From assembly GCA_013214025.1 (NCBI GenBank), contig JABSRN010000027.1:1-55723 (forward strand): a stretch of 55,723 bases of DNA, read 5' to 3'. Below, in pieces: positions 36,333 through 43,673 of the stretch. The notes beneath the pieces are model-generated. The model saw only the letters and a list, made by a program, of their open reading frames with translations, was not told where the DNA came from and did no database searches. This stretch comes from Polyangiaceae bacterium. Lineage in GTDB: Bacteria; Myxococcota_A; Polyangia; Polyangiales; Polyangiaceae. The stretch's first letter is position 1, and each line of letters starts with the position of its first letter. A program made the position numbers and the translations under genes.

Positions 36333-39300
36333 CAGCGACGCACCTGTTCGCGGGGCACCCGCAAACTATCGACTCCGCCGGAACGACTGACTTCGACCAC
36401 GACGTCCGTACCCATTCTACCGCTCATCCGCGAGCGTGCGTCTTCGATAGATTCCGGCGCCACGGCATCCACCGACAAGATGATGTCCCCCGCGCGCAGA
36501 CCGGCGCGCATGGCTTCGCTAGCCGGAGCGACCTGCATCACGACCACACTGAGCTCGCTAGGCTCATCCGGATCGGTCCCCTCTCCCAGGGTCACCGCTA
36601 CCGTAGCGTCAGCCACAGCTCCGTCGTCCTCTGCCGAGTCGTCTAGCTCGATGGTTATCTCGTCGTTGCGATCGCCGGCCTCCACCGTCACCGCCGCCTC
36701 GCCACGCCCTACGCCAACGCCGTACGCGTGCAACATCACCTCGCCGGGCGCCACGCCTCGAAGTTCGAAGCTACCGCTGCGATCGGTCTGAGCCATGCCG
36801 ACTGGAAGAGAACCGAGGGACAAGTAGGCCGACACAAATGTTGTGGCCACCCGGGCCCCCGCGACGGGTTGACCTTCCAGATCCAACACGAAGCCGATCA
36901 CAACGCCAGCTTCATCGAGATCGATTGTGGGAATGACGAAGGGGCGATCGCGGCGATCCATCGCGACAATCGTAACCTCGCCTTCGCTCTCGGCATCCCC
37001 CGGAAAGTTGACGCGAATGCTCGTCACCCCGGCGGGCACGTGCTGCAAACGGAAGCGGCCCTCTACATCCGCCAAGGCCGAATAGCGCTTGCCTTGAGTG
37101 GTGAGTGTGATGGTCGCGCCAGCCGCCGCCCGGCGCCCTCTCACGCGAGTGACCTGCCCCTCTACCAACACCCCAGCGAACAGTGACACCTCGGCTGCCT
37201 CCGGGGCCGGATCCAGCGTCATAACGCCGGGAGAAAAACCAAAAGCATCCACCTCCAAACGCAGCTTGATACCTCGGGCCATGGGCAGCCACACTTTCCC
37301 CGCATCATCCGTAAACAGCGTTCGGCGCATGGGCACCTCCGGATCTAAGGAGAGCGCGAGCACCCGGGCCATCTCGATCGGCTCGCCGTGTTCATCCACC
37401 AGAGTCAATGCCACGTCTTCCCGGGGTTCCGGCAAAAGCAACTCCAACTCCAGACGCGACTGGTCGCCGAATTCAAACTCCTGTTCCAGGACGATACTGG
37501 CGATATCTTCAGGATCTGCCAGCCCCAAGCGGAACTCATTCGGCACAGCAGCAAAGGCGAATGTCCCATCCAGCGCCGTTAGCGTGGACAATCGAAGAGT
37601 GCCGCGCACACTAGTGAGCAAGACCCTCGAACCTGCCACCGGTCGCTCGTGACTGTCCAGAACGCGACCCTCCAGCAACCCCCCTTGGCGGAGGACCACG
37701 TTGATCTCTACTTCCCCGCCCGGCGTCAGGGTGACAGCGTCGCTCACCGCCTCGATGTATTCAGGATGGCGCACCAAGATTCGGACGCGACCGGGTATCA
37801 CGGTCTTGAGTTCGTAGCGCCCCGCGATGTCGGTACTCCAAGCGTTCGGCTCCCGCTCGTCTTCCAGTAGCGGGCCCTGGCGAAACCCCGCCGAGCCGGG
37901 CAACACCGGGATGGGACCCGGCATGACGCCTAGCTCTCCCGCGGGCAAGAGCGGGCTGGGACCGAGCAGTGCCGACGCAAAGTGGTGAGAGCTAGCCTGC
38001 ATCAAGTACGGGCTTTGGGCGATGGGGAGGCCGTCGAGATCGATACCGATCACCTCGATGGTGACGCCGGCTATTCCGTGTCCGTATTTGTCCTCGATCC
38101 GACCGCGCAACAACCCGCCGCGCAACATACTCAGCCGCACGGGCACGTCCAGTACCTCTGGCACCTCCACGGCGCACCGTCCCACGAATCCCTCCGCCCG
38201 TGCTGCCAGTATAGCCGGACCCTTGGGGATAGGGCCGAGCCGGACTGTGCCATCCGCACCCGTACGGCCTTGTTGCGGGAACGGGCTCACTCCGCTCTCG
38301 ACCAACACGACTTCGGCGTTGGGTACGACAATGGGATTGTCACCATCGCCGTCGGTGACCATCGCCGTCACCAGTCTGCCCGCACCGAGCCGCAGCACCA
38401 GCCGGCGAACCTCACCACGCGATAGCGAAAATCCGATTTCCGTTTCTGAGATGCTGTGATCGGTCCGTGCACTCAGATCGTAGCTACCCGAAGATAGTCC
38501 GCCGATTCGCACTTCGCCTTTGGCGTTAGTCATGGTGCTTCTTGCTGGCCAAAGCGCGCTGCCGACGATCATCACCGTCGCGCCAGGAGCCGGTTTGCCG
38601 TCCGCCTCCACCACCGACAGCTCAATCGCAGCCAAGCGCTTGAGAATCACTTTGAGGTCGTCGCGAACGCCCTGGCGCCGGAACTGATCGTATCCCTCGC
38701 GAGACACCCTCACACGATAGGGTGCATCGCCGAGGGCGGGAAAAATCGCGTTGCCTTTGGTATCCGTCAAGCCGCCAAAGGGCAGCATATCCCCGTCTCG
38801 AACCAGAACCGTAGCCTGGCGGATCGATTCACCCTTCTCGTCCCGTACGCTGACTTCGAGTTTTACGGCTGGGGGCAGTTCCAGACGGATCTGGCGACGC
38901 TCTCCCGGTACCAGCACAATCTTAGCTGAGCGCCGGGCGAAGCCAGGAGCGTCCACCAGGACCCAGTATTTGCCGGGCACCAAATCGTCCACGGCGATGA
39001 GCGGTGTGTAGGGCACGCTGGTTTCCCGCACCGGAGAAAACCAACGGCCCTGTCCGCGAAAAAGCCGGATCCGAATCGGAACGCGGACGACGTTTGTTAT
39101 CGCATCGCTTCCACCGTCGCTCCCACCCTCATCCGATGCTGCCCCCGCCTCCGCTCCCCCCGGGAATGAGGCCAGCGTGACCACTAGGTCCAGACCTGTA
39201 AAAGCTGTAGCCGCAGCGGGGCCTGTACCGCACCCCAGCGTGGGCTGAGTTCTGCCGACAGACAGCGCTAAGAGCAGCAACAGCAGCGCCAGCCCATACA

Positions 39301-39358
39301 AGCCATAGGCGCGGCGATCGGCCCGGCTCGTCCACTCTTGCTCAACTGTCCCTTTCAC
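36332..39358 (-). CDS. Large exported protein with carboxypeptidase-regulatory-like repeats and a C-terminal PDZ domain
   Basis: The 1008-residue protein has one N-terminal hydrophobic segment (about 17-35) that could be a signal anchor. At least six beta-sandwich units of the carboxypeptidase-regulatory (transthyretin-like) type follow, recognisable by phrases such as VLDLEGQPVAGARVATTFV, TDRSGSFELRGVAPGEV and VLDSHERPVAGSRVLLTSV. The end is a PDZ domain (about 930-1000, VMQVAPASEAMRAGLRAGDIILSV). It should be a long periplasmic or surface rod whose PDZ binds a partner's C-terminus. No peptidase catalytic domain is present. It is first in an operon with the barrel gene. Confidence 0.78.
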   Translation of the reverse strand: MKGTVEQEWTSRADRRAYGLYGLALLLLLLALSVGRTQPTLGCGTGPAAATAFTGLDLVVTLASFPGGAEAGAASDEGGSDGGSDAITNVVRVPIRIRLFRGQGRWFSPVRETSVPYTPLIAVDDLVPGKYWVLVDAPGFARRSAKIVLVPGERRQIRLELPPAVKLEVSVRDEKGESIRQATVLVRDGDMLPFGGLTDTKGNAIFPALGDAPYRVRVSREGYDQFRRQGVRDDLKVILKRLAAIELSVVEADGKPAPGATVMIVGSALWPARSTMTNAKGEVRIGGLSSGSYDLSARTDHSISETEIGFSLSRGEVRRLVLRLGAGRLVTAMVTDGDGDNPIVVPNAEVVLVESGVSPFPQQGRTGADGTVRLGPIPKGPAILAARAEGFVGRCAVEVPEVLDVPVRLSMLRGGLLRGRIEDKYGHGIAGVTIEVIGIDLDGLPIAQSPYLMQASSHHFASALLGPSPLLPAGELGVMPGPIPVLPGSAGFRQGPLLEDEREPNAWSTDIAGRYELKTVIPGRVRILVRHPEYIEAVSDAVTLTPGGEVEINVVLRQGGLLEGRVLDSHERPVAGSRVLLTSVRGTLRLSTLTALDGTFAFAAVPNEFRLGLADPEDIASIVLEQEFEFGDQSRLELELLLPEPREDVALTLVDEHGEPIEMARVLALSLDPEVPMRRTLFTDDAGKVWLPMARGIKLRLEVDAFGFSPGVMTLDPAPEAAEVSLFAGVLVEGQVTRVRGRRAAAGATITLTTQGKRYSALADVEGRFRLQHVPAGVTSIRVNFPGDAESEGEVTIVAMDRRDRPFVIPTIDLDEAGVVIGFVLDLEGQPVAGARVATTFVSAYLSLGSLPVGMAQTDRSGSFELRGVAPGEVMLHAYGVGVGRGEAAVTVEAGDRNDEITIELDDSAEDDGAVADATVAVTLGEGTDPDEPSELSVVVMQVAPASEAMRAGLRAGDIILSVDAVAPESIEDARSRMSGRMGTDVVVEVSRSGGVDSLRVPREQVRR

Positions 39359-39395
39359 GCCGCCAACAATAACGCCTTGGGGGCCATCTGCCTTC

Positions 39396-39413
39396 CCGAG
39401 AAACCATTCTCGG
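39396..39413. promoter_or_regulatory. Inverted repeat in a divergent promoter region
   Basis: CCGAGAA (39396-39402) and TTCTCGG (39407-39413) are perfect inverted arms with four bases between, centrally placed in the 68-base gap between divergent genes starting at 39358 and 39427. The position suits an operator controlling both, but no regulator is known. Confidence 0.35.
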
Positions 39414-39426
39414 TGTCGCAGCTGCT

Positions 39427-40608
39427 ATGCTTGGGGCGATGCGCCTGGCCCAAGCCACTTTTTGCCTCGCTGTAGCCCTCAGCTGCCATTCCGAGGAGGC
39501 CACCCCAGGTAGCGACTTGCTCAGTGGCGGTAACTCCGAGCAGTCCCAGGGCCAGGGCGGAGGCCTCTTGCAGGTGGCGGACGCCAGTTATTGTGGGCTT
39601 GGCGTCTCGGAACTCGAGATCCAACGCCCTAACCTCTATTTCGTGCTCGATGCGTCCGGGAGCATGCTGCGGCCCATGGGCGGAACGCCGGATAACCGCC
39701 ACGAGGCCGCCCTCAACGCTGTGCGAAACGTGATGCGAGCGGTCGGCACCCTCACCCGCGTGGGGGCCGCCAACTTTCCGGGGGCCAGGGTGGGCGACCT
39801 TTCGACTCAATGCGACGTGGGCGAGGAAGTATACCAGCTTCGCACCATCAACGAAGATCCCTTCGCCACAACCGGGTTCGATGGCTTCGATACCATCGCA
39901 TTGATGGACCAGCTCAGTCGCCGGGATCCAGCTGGTGGCACTCCAATCACAGCCACCCTGCGATTGCTAGAACCGCAGCTGCTCGCTATGGAAGGGCCCA
40001 GCGCCGTGTTTTTGCTGACCGACGGCGGACCGAACTGCTCTGAGTTCGTCACTTGTAATCGCGAAAACTGTATCCCCAACATCGAGCGCACCCAGTTGGA
40101 CAACGGGGTGCTCTGCGACGACTCCGTCAACTGTTGCGATCCGGACAAGCTGGGATCGCTTCATTGCCTGGACGAAGGATCGAGGCCGATACTCGAGCGC
40201 CTTCGAGACGCCGGTGTAGCGACCTATGTCATCGGCTTGCCGGGCACGGAAATCTACGCCCGCGTGCTGAACGTGATGGCTGTTGCCGGCGGCGCCCCCC
40301 AGGACGGTGAGACCAGCTACTACGCTGTGACTGACACCGAGGCGCTATCTAACACTCTGATCGATCTCGCCAAGACGGCGGTATTACGCTGTGATTTCGA
40401 CCTGCGCCAGCCACCGGATGATCCCGCGCTCGTGAACGTACTTTTCGATGGTGAGCCCATCCCCTTCGACGCGGACGACAGCGGCGACGGCTGGATCTAT
40501 TCGAGCGGACAAACACTGACCGTGGTGGGTCGATACTGCCAAGATCTCAAAGATTTGACCGTTACCCGGGTCCGGATCCAGGAGGGCTGCCCGAGTATCG
40601 TTAACTGA
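39427..40608 (+). CDS. VWA-domain putative lipoprotein
   Basis: A signal peptide ends in ALSC (Cys near residue 20), so it is probably lipidated. The ATG at 39439 would give a tighter signal peptide than that at 39427. After a Ser/Gly-rich spacer comes a VWA domain with a full MIDAS, DASGS, near residue 75, and TDGG near residue 200. Ten or so Cys in the second half suggest disulphides. The C-terminal 60 residues form a separate beta-rich part. This VWA-plus-Cys layout suits a surface adhesion or metal-dependent binding role, which is inference. It is not part of the VWA operon at 3-12 kb. Confidence 0.75.
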   Translation: MLGAMRLAQATFCLAVALSCHSEEATPGSDLLSGGNSEQSQGQGGGLLQVADASYCGLGVSELEIQRPNLYFVLDASGSMLRPMGGTPDNRHEAALNAVRNVMRAVGTLTRVGAANFPGARVGDLSTQCDVGEEVYQLRTINEDPFATTGFDGFDTIALMDQLSRRDPAGGTPITATLRLLEPQLLAMEGPSAVFLLTDGGPNCSEFVTCNRENCIPNIERTQLDNGVLCDDSVNCCDPDKLGSLHCLDEGSRPILERLRDAGVATYVIGLPGTEIYARVLNVMAVAGGAPQDGETSYYAVTDTEALSNTLIDLAKTAVLRCDFDLRQPPDDPALVNVLFDGEPIPFDADDSGDGWIYSSGQTLTVVGRYCQDLKDLTVTRVRIQEGCPSIVN

Positions 40609-40750
40609 GCCGATTTTCAGCGCCCGGCGGAAGCTGAGGCGGCAACTACGCTGACACAGGGGGGGTGTACCGAAGCGACGCGAAATCAGCCGATTGTTTC
40701 CGCCCGACGCCAATTGCGAGATCGAGTGGTTGGCACTAGCATCCCCGACC

Positions 40751-41032
40751 GTGACTACCCCTGAATTGCTACAACTTCGCGTCGCCATCGACGAAGTCGA
40801 CCACAAGATTTTGGAGCTGGTTGCCGAACGGATCCGCATCGTTCTGCGAGTCGGGGAGATCAAGCGCGAGCGAGGGATCGACGTGTACGATCCTGAGCGG
40901 GAGCGCGCTGTACTGGAGCGCCTGGGCGCGGCGGGCCCAGCCCCCTTGGATGCCAGCTCCACCCGACAGGTGTTCGAGCGATTGATCGATGTCTCCCGGC
41001 GGCTAGAAAAATCCCACATGGAACGCAGCTGA
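40751..41032 (+). CDS. AroQ-type chorismate mutase
   Basis: The 93-residue, all-helical protein fits the AroQ fold and rearranges chorismate to prephenate. Likely active-site residues are R10, R27, K38 in VGEIKRERG, and R50 and E51 in YDPERERAV. The start is uncertain. GTG 40751 gives the usual N-terminus (MTTPELLQLRVAIDEVD), while a TTG at 40694 would add 19 residues that the family lacks. Neither has a strong ribosome site. It is a stand-alone mutase with no prephenate dehydratase or dehydrogenase attached. The aroC gene is about 6.4 kb away. Confidence 0.85.
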   Translation: MTTPELLQLRVAIDEVDHKILELVAERIRIVLRVGEIKRERGIDVYDPERERAVLERLGAAGPAPLDASSTRQVFERLIDVSRRLEKSHMERS

Positions 41033-41241
41033 AGGCCCCCTAGTGCGCGATTCACTTCTCTTGAGGGGAATCGCCACCATGAAAAACATGCGTCAGATAC
41101 GATCATAGGCTTAAGTAATCGAGTTATTCGCTCACCTTAGGTGAGCGAATAACTCGATTACTTAAGCCTATCTGAATCCCACACTAGCCCGCGCCCGCAG
41201 AGCGTCTGAGCGCCCGGCGAATCACTGCTACGCCCGGCAAA
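41033..41241. other. Convergent intergenic region with a perfect 67-bp palindrome and a duplicated stop region
   Basis: The gap between the chorismate mutase and the convergent HExxH peptidase gene holds the long palindrome at 41105-41171 and a 17-bp direct repeat reaching into the peptidase stop codon. No gene is visible in it. The palindrome is clearly more AT-rich than its surroundings. Confidence 0.8.
41105..41171. repeat. Perfect palindrome, 33-base arms with a one-base centre
   Basis: I checked all 33 pairs outward from the centre at 41138 (41137/41139 to 41105/41171) and found no mismatch. Beyond this, CAGATA (41094-41099) is the reverse complement of TATCTG (41168-41173), so the match goes on if an eight-base insertion in the left arm is allowed. 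In RNA it would form a very long hairpin serving either direction. It could be a bidirectional terminator, a small mobile palindromic element or an assembly fold-back. Confidence 0.97.
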
Positions 41242-41247
41242 TCAGTG
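41211..41247 (-). repeat. 17-bp direct repeat duplicating a stop codon
   Basis: 41211-41227 and 41231-41247 agree at 15 of 17 bases with a period of 20. The right-hand copy holds the TGA that ends the peptidase gene on the minus strand. The left-hand copy repeats TGA beyond the gene end. Confidence 0.85.
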
Positions 41248-42507
41248 CAAGGTGTGCCAGTCCCCATCGTGCTGCACGATGGGGATCTCGCGCTCGCCTG
41301 TGAGTTTCTCGCGCGCCGCTCCGACCACTCCAGCCGGAGCGTTCACGGAGGGCTCCGTATCTCGCAACACAATGTGGACTCGGCCACCGCTCGCCTTGAC
41401 CGCAGCCGCCATCTTGATGGCATCTTCCCGGGCCTCTTCCACGGCCCATTTCGCCATGGTCGCCTGAGCCCGAGTCTTGCGTCGCCGCCAACCGAGAAAG
41501 AATAGCCCAATGGCGCCAACCCAAATCAGGCTGCCGCTAAGCAGCACCGGCCAAAAACTGTAGCGTTTGGCTACGTCTTGACGCCATTCGTGCTCAAGGT
41601 TCGTCATCTCCACGCCATAGGCCGTTTCTAGCGACCGAACGAAACCCTTGCCGCTGCGAGCGCGAGAAATCATCGACTGAAAGCGATAGCTATCTTGCTG
41701 ACGAATGAGGTAGCGAACGATGTCAGCAGATTGCGCATAGGCCAACATCGCTGACTCGGAATCCGCGGGAAATCGCTCGTCTATATGCCGTAGCGGCATC
41801 AGTCGTCCCGCCAAGCTCGCCGTCCACAGGGTCTGCAGTCGCGCCAGGGGGCTCTCGCGAGAAATATGCACGGCGAAACCTTCGTTGAACCAACGAGGGA
41901 TGGCCTGACCGTCGACAGCATCGTGCAACGCCACGTGCGCGAGTTCGTGGCGAAATATCTCCCCTAGGTTGTGGTTCGCACCGGTGTGCGGTGGCTGAAT
42001 CGTCAGCAAGATCAATCCAAGGCTCGAGTAGGCGACACCGGAAGCGTACTTGGGGTACGGCGCCCCCTTGGGTGCCAGAGTCGACATTTCCCCGGGCGTG
42101 CGAGCGATTCGCACGACCACTCGATCGAGCACGCTCTGGCCCAAGCGATCCGCGAGCTCGTGACGATACTCATCGGAGACGGCTATGAGCTCTTGCACGT
42201 GCTCTCGTACTGACGGCGGGTAGGCAAACTGCACCCAGCCGCCATCGTAATTGTTGTAACCCTTCGGCGCCCGCGGGATCGCCAAACGCGCGCCGTCGGC
42301 GGGAGCATGCGCGATGCCGCTGTCCGCCCCGTGAGGGCCCGATGGCGCTGCGATCTTGGACTCGGGGACGTCCCCTGACGCGATCACATCAGCGCTGGCC
42401 GTCGACGGCAGCACCAGTGTGCATAGCAATGCGAACAGCATTGCCAACCTCGGCACGCTACGCCGAAGCCGTGCGTAGCTCACGAGCAATACCTGAGGGG
42501 CCAACAT
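41242..42507 (-). CDS. Exported HExxH metallopeptidase-like membrane protein (peptidase MA type)
   Basis: The protein has 421 residues from ATG 42507, which gives a clear signal peptide (LAMLFALLCTLVLPSTASA). An in-frame ATG at 42663 would add 52 residues without signal character. The zinc motif HELAH is at 187-191 with the third ligand in WFNEGFA near 208, the gluzincin pattern of the peptidase MA-like family. A membrane segment (about 320-342, LLSGSLIWVGAIGLFFLGW) is followed by a basic stretch and a cytoplasmic tail of some 75 residues. The catalytic part should be periplasmic. The substrate is unknown. Confidence 0.78.
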   Translation of the reverse strand: MLAPQVLLVSYARLRRSVPRLAMLFALLCTLVLPSTASADVIASGDVPESKIAAPSGPHGADSGIAHAPADGARLAIPRAPKGYNNYDGGWVQFAYPPSVREHVQELIAVSDEYRHELADRLGQSVLDRVVVRIARTPGEMSTLAPKGAPYPKYASGVAYSSLGLILLTIQPPHTGANHNLGEIFRHELAHVALHDAVDGQAIPRWFNEGFAVHISRESPLARLQTLWTASLAGRLMPLRHIDERFPADSESAMLAYAQSADIVRYLIRQQDSYRFQSMISRARSGKGFVRSLETAYGVEMTNLEHEWRQDVAKRYSFWPVLLSGSLIWVGAIGLFFLGWRRRKTRAQATMAKWAVEEAREDAIKMAAAVKASGGRVHIVLRDTEPSVNAPAGVVGAAREKLTGEREIPIVQHDGDWHTLH

Positions 42508-42834
42508 CGTGCGCAGTATAGCGCGAAGACCGCCCGTCGCGTAGGGCGTGCCAAGACGCTGCACGCCCGACGAGTGCTTCGAAGTGCAGCCATCTTGCGG
42601 GTTCACATCCGCGCCGATTGAATCAGTTTGCCTCTCAAGCCAAGAAGTCATCGAAAATTCCAATGTTGGCGAGAAACGACTTTCCTTAAGAAAATCGCCG
42701 GAGGCACTGCCACACCGCCGCGTTCGCTTACGCCAGGCAAGCTAAGGATGACCCCGACCCTGTCAACTCCACAGCCTCCGGATTTTATTGACGCCCGCAG
42801 CTCCCAGAGGAGAACGGCAATATTCGCTCCAAAG

Positions 42835-43647
42835 TTAACGAAGCCATGCCAGAGCGCCGCACTGTGCGGGTGCGTTCCCACATGCCACCACAGCGTCAGG
42901 ATTCTGCAATAGGAGCAGAACGCCCACCGCACAGCAGACACCTCCGACGGCGTATCCTAGCTTGGACAATTGGGTCGAATCGCTATCCCAGATCGGCGCG
43001 GTCACTGCCGTGTAGACCAAACCGAGACCCACGATGGCGTCGACCACCCCAGCGCGAAGTTGAGCCGTGGCGAAATCCAATGACGCTAGAGGGAGCGACA
43101 AATAGAACAACGCGAAGACCGAACCAGTGCACAAGAATCCCAACGCGATGCGGGCGGCGCGAAACTCGCTGGCAATGCGCAGCAAGCGCGCCACCAGCGT
43201 CACCACAACGGCTGCCGCTAGCAACGCCAACAACGCGAAGACAACGCCGCCCAGCTGACGATGATGGGTGTAAGTTTTCAGCAGCATGCCGAGAGCCGTC
43301 CAGAGCGGGACACATACTAGCGCTCCCAACGCTGCTGCGGATGCGACGGGAGGCAAGGGGATCGCCAAGCGGCCGATCAGCAGCGCCGGAACAAAACTCA
43401 GAGCAGAGCCAAGGACGAGCAGCGCGTACTGAACGGAACTTCCACCGTGCCTAAACAGCGGCAAACTCGCCCACAACAGAGCGCACAGGCAGCCCAGCAG
43501 TAAGGAGTGCCCCAGGTGACTGAACCCGTGAAACGACCGCGGCGGGCTCGCTGCCACGCCTTCGGTAGCCCCATCGCTTGCGTCGGCGGGGGGCTCGGTC
43601 GGGGACACTTCGGACTCGGGCATGACTCGCCAGAGACCTTCGCACAA
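42835..43647 (-). CDS. Polytopic membrane protein of unknown function
   Basis: The 270-residue protein has a hydrophilic, Pro/Ser/Glu-rich N-terminus of about 45 residues and then roughly seven hydrophobic segments, several rich in Leu, Ala and Val. I do not recognise conserved polar motifs of a transporter family. ATG 43647 or ATG 43623 could be the start. It lies 26 bases after the HEAT-repeat gene would begin downstream, on the same strand but with its own stop well before the peptidase gene. No function is assigned. Confidence 0.58.
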   Translation of the reverse strand: MCEGLWRVMPESEVSPTEPPADASDGATEGVAASPPRSFHGFSHLGHSLLLGCLCALLWASLPLFRHGGSSVQYALLVLGSALSFVPALLIGRLAIPLPPVASAAALGALVCVPLWTALGMLLKTYTHHRQLGGVVFALLALLAAAVVVTLVARLLRIASEFRAARIALGFLCTGSVFALFYLSLPLASLDFATAQLRAGVVDAIVGLGLVYTAVTAPIWDSDSTQLSKLGYAVGGVCCAVGVLLLLQNPDAVVACGNAPAQCGALAWLR

Positions 43648-43673
43648 CTGGCCGTCGGGAGAAACTTGCTGGC

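Noticed and set aside
41105-41171. Ordinary rho-independent terminator
   Set aside because: The stem is far longer than usual, AT-rich, has a one-base centre, and no T tract follows it, so it is reported as a palindrome of unknown role.
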